This document shows positions 32,640 to 44,429 of a stretch of DNA of 64,000 bases, in pieces (within the stretch, counting starts at the first letter, position 1; every line of letters begins with the position of its first letter). The notes beneath the pieces are model-generated. The model was not told the origin of the DNA and searched no databases. It worked only from the letters and a program-made list of their open reading frames with translations. Source of the stretch: Undaria pinnatifida (taxonomy: Eukaryota; Sar; Phaeophyceae; Laminariales; Alariaceae); the NCBI GenBank assembly GCA_012845835.1, contig JABAKD010000023.1, positions 21,050,203-21,114,202 on the forward strand, in the 5' to 3' direction. Position numbers and translations under genes: made by a program.

Positions 32640-33140
32640 GATTTTTCCGGGGAAACGTTGGATTGTTGAATTATCACGAGGCCGCACCAGAAAGTCTTTG
32701 TACGAGTACGAGTATTTTGTTACTCGCAGCTGCGCGTGAAAACATTGGCGCGCAGAGCGTTTGAAAATAGATGTCGATGCTGTGGCTCTTGTTGCCTTGC
32801 TCCCAGCTCAATCTCCACCAGCTGGCAGCCGCTTCAGCCTCCTCCCTTGTGTTGAAATCTGCTGATGACACCTGCTTGGGTTTCGCAGATCTCCTCGGGG
32901 CGTACCGCAGCCTGAGCCACCACTTCCCTCAGCGCTTGTCTTCTCGAATGACGGGGATGGAGGTATTCTCCCACTCTACTGTGTCCGGCATGGCTGAGGC
33001 GACGGCGCGCCGTCCTCACGTCTGTGGCGCTGCTCTGCTGCTGTGTTTCTGCTGTTCTTGTCCATGAAAACTTGATTACGCCGCAAAAAAGATGATGAAA
33101 TTTTTTGAAAATGTCGGTTTCATCCGGTGATCACGCCGCA
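32640..33140. other. Non-repetitive island in the array, no gene recognised
   Basis: Short minus frames (32674-32871) and phrases rich in Arg, Ser and Pro, with no domain recognised. Confidence 0.4.
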
Positions 33141-36100
33141 TCTTAGCCGTCTGTGATTGGTCAAAGACCCTTCTACTGCAGAACAGAACCCCTGCTGCAT
33201 TTGGGGAGGTCTAGCTTCTTCGTGGCGATTCAGGGATTACAGCGATGTCTTCGGTTTGATCTGCAACAACGTAGATACAGAAATATGGCCATCTTAGAAA
33301 CCTGTGCCTCTCTTGCCCGGCCCAACTCGTATCGGCAAAGCAAAATACACCCAGCCAAGTCCTATGTCAACAAACAGCAAAGCGAAGGCCCTTCGAGACG
33401 ACACAACCGTGTCGACCAGAGCGGTAGATCCCCGCGATCCGCAAAGCGAAAGGATATCTGCGACCCCTGTATATCAACAGCGATCGGCAGAACCAACTCC
33501 CTCAGGTACAGCCCCTCCCGCGATTTTAGCGAAGCGAAAGTACAACAGGCACAGCCGCATATCAACCACGAGCAGCAAAGCGAAAACGCTGCTGGACGAC
33601 ACAGTCGTGTAGACCATAGAGGTGTAACCACAGCAGCGCGAAAGCATATCTGGCATAGCCGTACATCCACGGCGATCAACAGAGCGACAGCACGTTTGGC
33701 CCAGCCGACCATGACATGTGTATGTCCCCACTGCGGCATAACCAATCGGCAACGCGAAAACACAACTAGCCCAGTCGTATATCAACTACGATCAGCAAAG
33801 CAAAAGCACTACTGGGCCACATCGCGGTGTCGAGCAGGGCGGTATATCAACCGCGATGAAAGTATATCTGGCACAGCTGCATATCAACAGTGCGGTGTAT
33901 CAACCGCGATCAGCCAAGCGAAAGCATACCGCCGCAGCTATATATCTACAGCGGTCAGAACACCAAAGCGACAGCACTGCTGGACGACACAGTCGTGACT
34001 GCCAGAGGGGTATATTCACCGCGATCAGCAAAACAAAGGCATATATGACGCAGTTGTTTATCACCCACGCGGTAAATCAACCGCAATCAGCAACGCAAAA
34101 GCCTATTTGGTGCAACTGTATATCAACCGCGATCAGCAAAGCAGAATAATATCTGGCGCCGCCGGATATCAACAGCAATAAAAAAACTGAAGCGAAACCC
34201 CTTCTGGACGATACAACCGTGTCGACCAGAGTGGTGTATAAACATCGATCAGCAAAGCAAGAGCGTATCTGGCGCAGCTGTATATCACTAGCGCGGTATG
34301 GCTGCATGTCAACAGCAGTCAAAACCTAAATCGAAAGCACATCTGGGCGACGCAGCCGTGTCGACCAGGGCAGTATATCAACCGCTATCATCAAAGCAAA
34401 ATCATATATGGAGCAATTGTATATCACCAGCGGGGTATATCAACCGTGTTCAGCAAAGCAAAAGCACATCTGGCGCAGCTGTATATCACCAGCGCGGTAT
34501 ATCAATCGCGATCAGCAAAGCGAGAGCACTTCTGGCGCAGCTGTGTATCAACAGCAATCACAATACTAAGCGAAAACACCGCTGGACGACACGGCTGTGT
34601 CGACCAGCGTGCTATATCAACCGCGATCAGCAAATCAAAAGCATACCCGGCGCGGCTGTATATATCAACAGCACGGTATACCAACCGCGATCAGCAAAAG
34701 GAAATGCTATCTGGCGCAACTGTATATCAACAGCAAGGAACATCAACTGCAGTCAGCACAGCGGAAGCATATCTGGCGCAGCTGTATATCAACAGCCATC
34801 AAAAGCTTAAAGCGAAGCCGTCCTGGACGACGCAGCCGTAGCGAAGCCGTTCTGGACGACGCAGCCGTGTCGACCAGAGCGGTATATCAACCGCGATCAG
34901 CAGCAAGAAACATATTTGGCGCCTATGTATGTCACCAGTGCGGTATAGCTGTATGTCAACAGCAATCAAAACCTTAAAGCGAAGCCGTTCTGGACAACCC
35001 AGCCGTGTCAGCCAAAGCGCAGCTGTATATCAACAGCACGGAACATCAATCGCAATCAGCAAAGCGGAAGCATTTCTGGCGCAGCTGTATATCAACAGCA
35101 ATCAAAAGCTTAAGGCGATGCCGTTCTGGACGACACAGCCCTGTCGACCGGAGCGGTTTATCAACCGCGATCAGCAGCAAGAAATATATCTGGTGCAGAT
35201 GCATGTCACCAGCGCGGTATAGCTGCATGTCAACAGCAATCAAATACTTAAAGCGAAACCGTTCTGGGCGTCACAGCCTTGTCAACCAGCGCGCAGCTGT
35301 ACATCGACAGCGCGGAACATTAACTACAATCAGCAAAGCGGAAGCTTATCTGGCGCAGATGTATATCAGCAGCAATCGAGAACTTAAAGCGATGCCGTTT
35401 AGGACGACACAGCCGTGTCGATCAGAGCGGTATATCAACCGCGATCAGCAGCAAGAAACATATCTGGCACAGATGTGTGTCACCAGCGCGGTATAGCTGT
35501 ATGTCAACAGGAATCAAGAATTCAAAGCGAAGCTGTTCTGGACGACACAGCCGTGTCGGGCAGAGGTATTATCAACCGCGATCAGCAAATCAGAACATAT
35601 CTGGCGCAGATGTACGTCACCAGCGTGGTATAGCCGTGTATCAGCAGCAATCAAAACCTAAAGCGAAATCACTTCTAGACGATGCAGCCGTTTCGACCAG
35701 AGCGGTACATCAACCGCGATCAGCAAAGCAAAAACATGTCTGGCGCACCTGTATATCACCAGTGCCGTACATCAACCACGCTCAGCAGACCTAAGGTATA
35801 TCTGGTACAGATGCATGTCACCAGCGCGGTATAGCTGTATATCAACAGCATCAAAACCGAAAGCGAAAGCACTGGACGACACAGCCATGTCGACCACGGC
35901 GGTATCAACCGCGATCAGCAAAGCAAAAACATATCTGGCGCAAGTGTATACCACCAGCGCGGTATATCAACCGCGATCAGCAAAGCGAAAGCATCTCTGA
36001 GCTGTATATCAACAGCAATCAAAACTATAGCGAAAACACTTCTGGACGACACAGCCTGTCGACCAGTACGGTATATCAACCGCAATCAGCAAAGCAAGAG

Positions 36101-37129
36101 CATATCCGGCGCAGCTGTATATCACCAGCGCGGTATAGCTGTATATCAACAGCAACCAAAATTAAAGCGAACGCATTTCTGGACGACACAGCCGTGTCGA
36201 CCAGGGCGGTATATCAACCGCGAGAGCTGTATATCAACAGCAATTAAAAACTAAAACAAAAACATTTCTGGTCGACACAGCCGTGTCGACCTGGACGGTG
36301 TATCAACCGCGAACAGCAAAGCGAAAGCATCTCTGGCGCAGCTGTATATCACCAACGCGGTATAGCTGTATATCAACAGCAATCAAAAACTAAAGCGAAA
36401 GCGCTTCTGGACGACACAGCCGTGTCGACCAGGGCGGTATATCAACCGCGAGAGCTGTATATCAACAGCAATCAAAACTATAGCGAAAAGCACTTATGGT
36501 CGACACAGCCGTGTCGACCTGGGCGGTGTATCAACCACGATCAACAAAGCGAAAGCATCTCTGGCGCAGCTGTGTATCACCAGCGCGGTATAGCTGTATA
36601 TCAACAGCAAGAAATAAACTAAAGCGAAAGCACTTCTGGACGACACAGCCGTGTCGACCTGGGCGGTGTATCAACGGCGATCAGCAAAGCAAAAGCATCT
36701 CTGGCGCAGCTGTATATCACCAGCGCGCTCTATCGACCGCGATCAACATGGAATCATGTCTGGCGCAGCGGTATCTACCGTGATCAAGGTAAAGCGTTCT
36801 GGCGCAGCGGTGTCGACCAGGGCGGTGTATCAACCGCGATCAGTAATGCAAAAGCATATCCGGCGCAGCTGTACATCACCAGCACGGTCTATCAACTCCG
36901 ACCAGCGAACGGAAAGCTTATCTGGCGCAGCTGCTGTATATCAACAGCAATCAGCACAGCAACCCCTCTCAGGCACCGCCCCGCAGACATATGTAACATA
37001 GCCAGCACGTCCGTCTATCAACAATGGGCAGCAGAGCCGAAAGCACGTCTGGACCACACAGCCGTGCTGATCAGAGCGGTATATCGCCCGCGATCAGCAA
37101 AGCGTATGCCAGCAGCTACTAGCGAGCAG

Positions 37130-38941
37130 ATCATGTAAAATAAACAAAATAACATCGGGACACGTCACACTGCTGTATAGCCGTGCTTTGTACTTGGGTG
37201 AAGGGTAAGGCGTGGCCTAGTCATATAGGTACCAGTATCGAGGTTGTACAAGTACTGAGGTTGGTGCTGCAAATCGTTTCCAAAACAAGAGCGATACATC
37301 AACCGCGATCAGCAAAGCGTACATCAGCAGCCAGCCACCAGCGAAGCAACAGGGCGTGATCAGTCATAAGCCATAACCTACATCAGGAGTTGCCACGCAG
37401 CAGCCCCGAGTATTGTTCCATAATCATACACGAAATACCAGCAATGTCATGCGCGAAAGGCCCTCAGTAGCACTGGGTCTGTTACTACTCAGCAGGCATG
37501 GGATGTGGCTGGATACAGCAGATCATACACAATAGACATAACATTATCGCGACACCACATCCTGTACAGCCGTGCTTGGTACTTGGCTGAATTGTAAGGC
37601 GTGGTCTCTTCGGATATGTACAAGTACCGAGGTTGGTACTGCTGATTGTTTCCAAAACCAGGAAATAAAGCAGCATGAATGAAAGGTACCAGATATATGT
37701 GGAACTAAAGATGTCTACATCGCATCGTGCATCCCAGCAGCCTCTGGTACATCGTATCCTGGTGCCTAAACTCGTAGCTAGGGCCGTGTATCCTGGTGCA
37801 AATACTCGTAGGGCACAGGACAGGGTAGCATGCAACCCACGCCCCCCAGACAACGCCTGTTGCCTGGTGACCTGCCCATAGTAGGTCCTGCAGCCTACGG
37901 ACTACCTTGACGAAAACAATGCTGCGGAGGGACGGTGTCATATTCCTTTTATTTTTGGATCTCAAAGCATGGAAACATGTCTGATTCGGGTTAAATTGCT
38001 CTACCATTTTGTTATGGAAGGGCCCACCACCATCTACAGCAGTACCGTTCATTGCGCGCGGAGCATTCTAGAGCGTACCTGGTATAGAGACGGCCGAAAC
38101 ACCCGATATGCCTGGCTGCTATGGTGAGCACGCACTACGGGGAAGTTATTCGTACGTTGAAGTGTAATACCGCGCCCGACCAACATCCCATGCCGACTAC
38201 TTGTCGGAAGGCCTCTTGTCTGTTCGTGAAATACATATTTACGAGTAGATAGAAGAAGCAGTGCCATCATCAGCACTCGAAGAGCGACGCAACAGAAGCA
38301 GTCGCTCGACACGGCAGAGGCCACGGGAAACGACTGCTATTCATTGGTGGTGTGCTCAATCTGCTGGTGGTAATCTACGTTCTGTATACCTGGTATATGC
38401 ATACGGTAGTACTGCTGTACGAGCTATCTGCTGTACATCTGGTATACGCAAACGGTAGTACTGCTGTACGAGGTGCGTGGGAAAACGTCAGCTACATGTT
38501 AGTTGTAGCCCGAAGGATACCTGGTTTGTATCTAGTACACTTCTTCTCCAAGCTGTCCATATGGTCGCATCCACCCATGCCAGCTTTCTCCCATAATTCA
38601 GTGCGATCATAACGCCATAAGACCTCTACGAGTGGGTTTTACTGCGTAAACGGAGGCAACTAAACCTGCGAGCCCCGCCCGGGTACTCATGTCACAGACA
38701 GTCCTCGCCAGTTCACACCACGGAGGTTAGCCCCCAAGATAAGTCCCATACACGCGGCTTCCCAAGTTGCTTGGGTCTTGTGCTCCTCCCTGCTCCGAAG
38801 AACTGTCGTATTGGTGCTGGTTGGTGTTTGGAACTGTGCGAAACGGGGAGTCCGCGAAATCCACTACACGGCTAGAGCGGCGGCAGTCAGTCCCAACGAC
38901 TGAGCCGCTTGGGGCGACGCGGACGACAGTCTCCTCGTATC
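37130..38941. other. No gene recognised
   Basis: Non-periodic sequence with short frames of unknown nature (for example 37705-38052 minus and 38049-38324 minus). A 58-bp duplication carrying ACGGTAGTACTGCTGTACGA occurs at about 38400-38472. Confidence 0.4.
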
Positions 38942-39098
38942 CTTAGTATTCTCCTTCAACGTATGTTCTCTGGTTTCGGGTTCGTGGGAAACAGGCACAT
39001 TGATCGATGTAGCCAAGATTCTCCAAGTAATTCACCGGTTCCAAATCATGAAGCCATCGATGCCTCATGTTCTGGAAACCCGATTTTATCCTTTTAGA
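38942..39098. repeat. Dispersed repeat, second copy of 28718-28872
   Basis: Same orientation, about 85-90% alike by eye. The surrounding sequence differs. Confidence 0.85.
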
Positions 39099-39639
39099 CC
39101 TGCGAAAAGCAGTTCTCACTAATCCCAAGTAGTTTTTCCTCAAAACCAGGGGTGTAATTCTCCAAGAGTGGAGCAGACACCTCAACCACATCCATAACAT
39201 ATTTCTAGAGGTTTCAAGATTGACACGTGCTCCGATTAGTACGGTCATACCTTACTTCGGCTTCTTTGCTCGAGGAGTTCCGTACATTGCCATAATCCCA
39301 ACAGTGCCAAAACTCCGACAGCGCAACCCGATGAGCCATTCCATAGCGTAGGCCATCCCATAGCCTAATAATAGGTACACAACAACATCAAAAACATATA
39401 GTAAAGAACCAAACGCTATTGCGTACCTGGTATATATAGTTGTTAAAAGCGTAATTGAAGCGCCCTGTTAAATCAGAAAATGTTTAGGCCGATAAATTGA
39501 ATCCGTCTCTTAGACCGCATCGATTGGCCGCAAAACAATAGTGCGGCATCGGTGGGGCGACGGGGGAAAATAGTCTACCGCAGTTTCGCCACACGTTCCA
39601 GAGAGACATGCTACCTGCCAGTAACCCCTCTCAACTCGA

Positions 39640-39705
39640 AATGGATGCGTGTCAAATGACTAAGGCAAGCAACAAGTTAGTACCCCCGCCCCCCCTTACG
39701 GGTGG
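39640..39705 (+). pseudogene. LINE 3'-end fragment
   Basis: MDACQMTKASNKLVPPP matches the ending of the LINE at 44430-44990 (NGQMAKASNKWVPP). It is a truncated 3' tail only. Confidence 0.55.
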
Positions 39706-39719
39706 ACGGGACCCCCTCA

Positions 39720-40585
39720 TTTCGTAGGCATAGAACGGGACAAAAGGCAGACCTTCTGAGCATCTTTTGGAAAGTCAGCTATGGTGCAAAATCCACGAAA
39801 CATTGGCAAATCCCAAATCGTAGCCTTTGGAAGGACCTTTTCGAGCGCCGAAAATCACGTCAAGCCCACATAACGTGGGCAAAAACGCACGTTTTGTGAT
39901 ATTTGACGTTCGAGACGGTGCTCACAAGGTCGCTGCCTCTCGCCCACCTTCTACTATGTCGACTAGATATATATAAGTGTACTAGATATAAGCGGCCGAA
40001 CTCAATCACCTCCACCACCACCACTAAACATACTCTAACTCCCGATACAGATAGCGACCCGCGGAAACCTACCCAGCCCTCGACCGTGCTGGCGGGGACG
40101 GGTCCGGAAGACGAAGGCGGAGTGGAAACCCCTCGGTGGCGAAAACCGTCGTTCTTCGCTTGTATATCCCGAAAAACAATGCATTCGCTATAATCACGCC
40201 AATCGATCGCTCGAGCGACAGAGCATCGCAACATTCCCCAGAACACAAAGGCACAACCATTAAATCACAGCGGGCGCAATACACGATAGCAGCAGCCCGT
40301 CATTACCGTACGTGGCCGCGAATAACGCCCCCCTCCGGCATTGTTTAACCCGGATTGCTTTCGACGACCCGTGGAGGGCAAAAACGCCGAGCGACGCGTC
40401 CTTGGAAAGACAGACCTCCACGAGATCTTTCGAAAGCCGCCGTTTCCGTTGTTTCTGCCCTTGCGGTATTAGAGAAATCGGCTTTGAAATTCACCCCAGG
40501 AGGGGTGTTTTGAATTTCACCCCAAGGCGGGGTGTTCTACACTGAATATATCTGCTACGGTAGAAACAAGAAAATCTTCATCGGT
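39720..40585. other. No gene recognised; two adjacent small hairpins
   Basis: Mixed sequence. At about 40492-40535, AATTTCACCCC with GGGGTG occurs twice in tandem, giving stems CACCCC/GGGGTG. Confidence 0.4.
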
Positions 40586-41823
40586 TTACTTGCAGTGCTT
40601 TTTGATAATGTTGACAGCGTTTTGCGGAGAGTGAACACCGTAGGATCTCACCCCCTTGGCAAAGATGCCATGAATACACCCCTTGCTTTGGACCCCCCCC
40701 ACCTCGTGACCTGCGATTGCGAGGTTCTGCCCTATCTGCGATATCTCGCCCCAAAGGATTTCGTGCTCTGCTCGCAAGAGCAGAATCGGTGGCAGGAGCA
40801 TACATTTCGAGGCCCTGAGGGGGGATGCCAACGGGCGCAGTCCCTCACTTTCTTTTCTCAGGTAGTCATGCCAGTACCCTTTCATCTGTGCGCCCTCCAA
40901 CCCACATCCCGTCCAGTATCTCTTGCAGCTCCGCCACCCCCCGTCTTCTCCATCCAAGCCTTGCTCCGCGTGCACGTCGCTTAGGGGAGGAGAAGCGGCG
41001 ACAATCGCGCAAAGGATTATTTTTCGCAATGCCAGCCGAAACCATGATCTTTCCATTTGCAACGCTGTGGCCAAGGCCAGGTTGCCCCCACTAGATTCCC
41101 CCACCAAGGCCATCCGCGTCCGGTCACCCCCGTAAGCCCAGATGTTCTTCTTCACCCACTGCACCGCTGCTAGACAAGCCTGTATGGAAACGGGAAACTT
41201 GACCTCCGAGCCGGTACCCGACCGAAACTACAACCATCCCGCTTGCCGTGGCCAGGTCCTTCGATATCGTGTCGTGCGCTCCGAGGGGTCCAAATATCCA
41301 ACCGCCTCCGTGCATCCAGAAGACTACGCCGTTGGAAGCGCGAGAAGTCCCCTTCGCGCTGGCGGACGGCACGTCAATTCTCAGTGGTACCTCGCCGCGC
41401 TTCACGACAAGCTTAACGTCGTGCACCTCGTCTATGTCTCCTTCCAGCAGCCGAGTTCCCATCGAGATAAAGGCTTCCACCTATGCACGTCTCGCTATCA
41501 TGGCCTCCTGCGATGTCTCGTAGGGCAACTGCTTGAAGTGCGCAGGGTGAAACACCGATCTGAACTTTCCCGTCTCGAATAATCGAGCGAAAAGTCATAA
41601 TTCGGCAGACCTTTCCCTCGTGATCCAGCAGTACAGGCACAGGACGCATAGCAAGAGGCAGATCAGGGTGATCTTCTTCGTTGAAGACGGGGTCTTCGAC
41701 GCGCAAGAGGGTCTTCTCGCTGGAGGCATCGGAGACCAGGCGGGCGAGGCTGCAAAGCTGGCAGCGATCGAGATATTTTTGGAAGTGGACTCCAGTACTT
41801 GCCGTTGCGTCCATTGCAAACAC
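40586..41823 (-). pseudogene. Alpha/beta-hydrolase (HSL-type esterase/lipase), frameshifted
   Basis: The only convincing host gene, on the minus strand. The oxyanion-hole motif WMHGGGWIFG is in frame 41124-41480, with VVVSVGYRL following. The catalytic nucleophile elbow GESSGG (Ser) is in 40586-41164. The acid is probably in RAEHEILWGE, and the catalytic His in GCIHGIF near the C-terminus, before a stop at 40586-40588. The order HGGGW, GxSxG, acid, His is that of the hormone-sensitive-lipase family, which hydrolyses esters. One shift of about a base near 41200 separates YRL from KFPVSIQACLAAVQWV. The N-terminus continues upstream in another frame (to about 41823), so an intron, assembly error or decay are all possible. 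Confidence 0.85.
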
Positions 41824-42117
41824 AGCAAGGCGATTCGGCCATGCACCGTAACGAGCACGCGGGCAAATCTTGAGGTATTGGGCCAGGCCTTTTGTTAAGG
41901 AATTAGTGGGGTATTCGTCCGTTTGACAACTTGCAAACAGTTAACCAATAACTTACCCAAACTAAGCCTAACACTCTCCCCCCCTGAAACGGCGGGATAA
42001 CAGGTCGGCCAGATATACGGGCGGGCCTGTCAATATCCAAGCGGTTCCATTTCTTGGGGATACCGGGGAGAGTATTTTTCAAGTTCAACATGGGGAAAGT
42101 CTGAAAAGGTTTAGTAT

Positions 42118-42180
42118 TATTGTGGATGGCGGGATTCGAACCCACGACCCAAAAGTAAACCCATGACCCTGCCGACGGCG
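42118..42180 (-). pseudogene. tRNA-like relic with A and B boxes
   Basis: The minus strand has TAGCGCCGTCGG (A-box-like) and GTGGG-TTCGAAT-CCCGC, a good T arm, then CATCCACA as the 3' acceptor strand. The anticodon stem does not pair and the 5' acceptor strand is missing; the LTR begins there. Not a functional tRNA. Confidence 0.5.
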
Positions 42181-42189
42181 CTATTTATT

Positions 42190-42462
42190 AAGTTATTGGG
42201 TAGGGACACAGCGTCCCCTGCAGGTCTTCCTATTGAGCAGGTCCTCGGTGAGTACCCACTTTCTTAGCCGCAGTGGAGAAGCAGTTTTATTATTTCCACA
42301 GAGCCCCGGATAGCAACAGACAACACGAGAATTATGCCCCGGTTGCAGTTCCTGGATACCCCGAATAAATAACGCCAACATATCATACGAATACGGTCGA
42401 TTACCTATCAAATCACATAATTGCAGGCCTTTCAAGGCCGTACCTCAACAAAAACACGTTTT
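42190..42462 (-). repeat. Solo LTR-like repeat (family of 6640-6905)
   Basis: Matches 6640-6905 throughout. On the minus strand it starts TGTTGAGGTACGGCC and ends near GTGTCCCTACCCA. No internal element sequence is attached on either side. Clear 5-bp target duplications were not found. Confidence 0.7.
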
Positions 42463-42464
42463 GA

Positions 42465-42540
42465 CCGAGATTCGAACTCCCGCCAAGTCGATTAACAATC
42501 GTTCGGGGATAACCCTCAAGCTACTTCTGTTGTACGGTTA
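42465..42540 (-). pseudogene. tRNA-Asn-like relic (anticodon GTT)
   Basis: The minus strand has A-box-like TAGCTTGAGGG, an anticodon loop TTGTTAA with U33 and GTT at the normal spacing, and the B box GAGTTCGAATCTC. Acceptor and T stems contain mismatches (the 3' strand is TCAAAAC, with no matching 5' strand), so it is a decayed tRNA or the head of a SINE. Confidence 0.5.
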
Positions 42541-42784
42541 ATATTGGGCCATTTTTTTCTTTTTATACTAACTTCGCACTTGAATCATCGCAATATAATT
42601 TCGAAACATAACACGAATTTTCACCAGCTGTCGCGACACGACGCAAGAGTGGCCGAGGCTGACCCCGGCAGGGTCGAGAGAGCAGAGGAAGGTGAGCCGC
42701 GTCCCTCAGAGCGAGGTATCTCTGAGACAACCCAAAACCTGGTCTAAATTGGAGCCTTCGGCTGCTCTCGTGCAACCTCTGGAT

Positions 42785-43790
42785 GAATCTCAATGTATTT
42801 ATTACTGTGGCAGAGGTGGTTCCAGATCTGTATTTTGGCGTAATTTTGGCCCCAATTTTGTTTTTTTGTGGGCAGAGCAGCGCAAGTGAGTTTGAGGCAG
42901 CCCAACAAGACCGTAGCGGAGAGATCACACGCCCTAGCCGTACCAATCCTGCGGGGCGAGAGATGGTCTGGGCGAAAAACAATTAGAAAAAGACCTGACA
43001 CAAGCCTAGAAAGTGACATTTCGACATTCCTGGTTCGATTTTCATCTTAATTTTGTGCGATATACTTCTTTTGGGCCTCGCCGTGAAACCTCGCGAAATT
43101 TGCGTTGCCCTGTTAAGAGCTGCACCCTCTCACCGGCCATACCACACAGAGCACGTAGGTAAAGACCGTTTGGGAACCAGTTGACGGGCTCGAGTGAGCG
43201 AATTTGCCTCAGGGTCGGTTAATTCTGAATAGGTTTTTTGCTTGTTGTTGTTGTTGTTGCTGCTGTTGTTTTCTTATTTGTTTTGGCGCTCAACTGCATT
43301 CAAAACATCATTCCTACCTTACTCGCCGTCCACTAGAAACTTATAATTTTTTTTATCGTCGCAGGCTATTTCTCTGCCCACGCTACGGCGGTTCCCAAAC
43401 GGCCTCTTCCCATGTGCTCTTTGTGGTGCGACCGGTGCTCGGGTGCAGCTCTTCACAGGGCAATACACACTCGGCGAGGTCTCACGGCGTGGTACAAAAG
43501 TAGCATATCACACAACATCGAGAAACACGAACCAGGAATGTCACCCCGTCATTTTTTGAGCTTGTACCAGGTCCTTTTCGATTGGCGTTTTGCCCAGACC
43601 CTTCTTTTTGGTGTTGCCTCGCAGGATTGGTACAGCTGCGGCGTGTGGTCTCTTCTCTAGGGTCTTGTCGAGCTGCCTCAAACTGTCCTCTTTGAGAGGC
43701 GCACCTACCATGGGTAGCGGCGGGAAAATAGATACCTGTCGCGAAAGCAATATAAATGCGTTTTTCTGCAAGGCACTCACCAATGACAAT
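42785..43790. repeat. Inverted repeat pair, about 200-250 bp arms
   Basis: 42785-43040 on the plus strand resembles 43537-43790 on the minus strand, with shared phrases such as GTACCAATCCTGCGRGGC and TGACATTCCTGGTTCG. Both encode SLRQ and AVPILRG on the respective strand. The family is unknown, and the two copies face each other across about 500 bp. Confidence 0.75.
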
Positions 43791-43891
43791 TCAATAGGTA
43801 TATGGCTTCCAACCCTTCGTTTTCCGAGCCTCAATCCCATTGGCCGAGCCCCCCCCCCCCCCCCCGCCCTCTAAAAAGTACGTATCATAAA

Positions 43892-44398
43892 TGGCCTCAT
43901 CCGACGCTGTAAAACATTATATGTACATTGGGGTTGGCGTTGGTTGGCAACGGCGATGTAAAACATGCCAATCACTGCGTGAGCTAGACAACCAGGGTAC
44001 TTTTTTGTTTTTTTAGGCGGTCACCACGATGGTTGTCGAGTTAGATCATATTGTGCGGGGTGGAGAACCCTAACTCCGCACAAGGGGAATGATCGCATCA
44101 CGTAGTGTGAAAACGGTAAGGCGCCCATTGCTGTCTCTGCAGTGGCCACACCACAAAACGAAGTAACTCATTGGCACTGTCATCCATAAGCAAGAAAGTA
44201 GGCACAATGTGCCGAAGTCTATCTTTCGAGCGGATGCAGTTCACCCATCATGCGACTCACCGAACACTTCACGGCGTCTCGCGCTTGGTGCAAGCAATGT
44301 CTGCCCGGTTAGTGAAACCCCGACGTGCTCCGTCCCGGCATAGTAGAGATGCGAGGGTCTATGGTCACACGACTACGGCCATGCGCAAACTGAGTACA
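43892..44398 (-). repeat. LTR (poly-G polypurine family), first copy
   Basis: 507 bp homologous to 56437-56990. On the minus strand it starts TGTACTCAGTTTG and ends GAGGCCA. It is directly preceded on that strand by a run of eight G, as a 3' LTR after a polypurine tract. No Copia coding sequence follows to the right, so it is a truncated copy. Confidence 0.82.
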
Positions 44399-44429
44399 CC
44401 CCCCCCGTGCGCTCAAAAAGGACAAGCAC

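Larger units (their letters stand above)
29340..37130. repeat. Long degenerate satellite-like array, about 66-bp units
   Basis: For nearly 8 kb the core GTATATCAACMGCRATCAGC + AAAGCRAAAGCATATCTGGCG + CAGCTGTATATCACCAGCGCG recurs. Units are about 66 bp, and from 34 kb often form doublets of about 137 bp with TTCTGGACGACACAGCCGTG. The early part (29340-31820) is more diverged and has a duplicated 280-bp block (29356-29632 and 30630-30912). A MITE (32336-32622) and about 500 bp of unrelated sequence (32640-33140) interrupt it. Reading frames of up to 281 codons are only periodic repeats. Confidence 0.9.

Noticed and set aside
33153-33998. 281-codon plus-strand reading frame
   Set aside because: It is periodic repeat translation in the 66-bp array, with the same phrases (INRDQQSE, GAAVYHQRG) in neighbouring frames.
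29340-37130. CRISPR array
   Set aside because: The units are contiguous and diverged, with no constant repeat separated by unique spacers, and the context is eukaryotic.
42118-42540. Functional tRNA genes
   Set aside because: Anticodon or acceptor stems do not pair and a 5' acceptor strand is missing in both.
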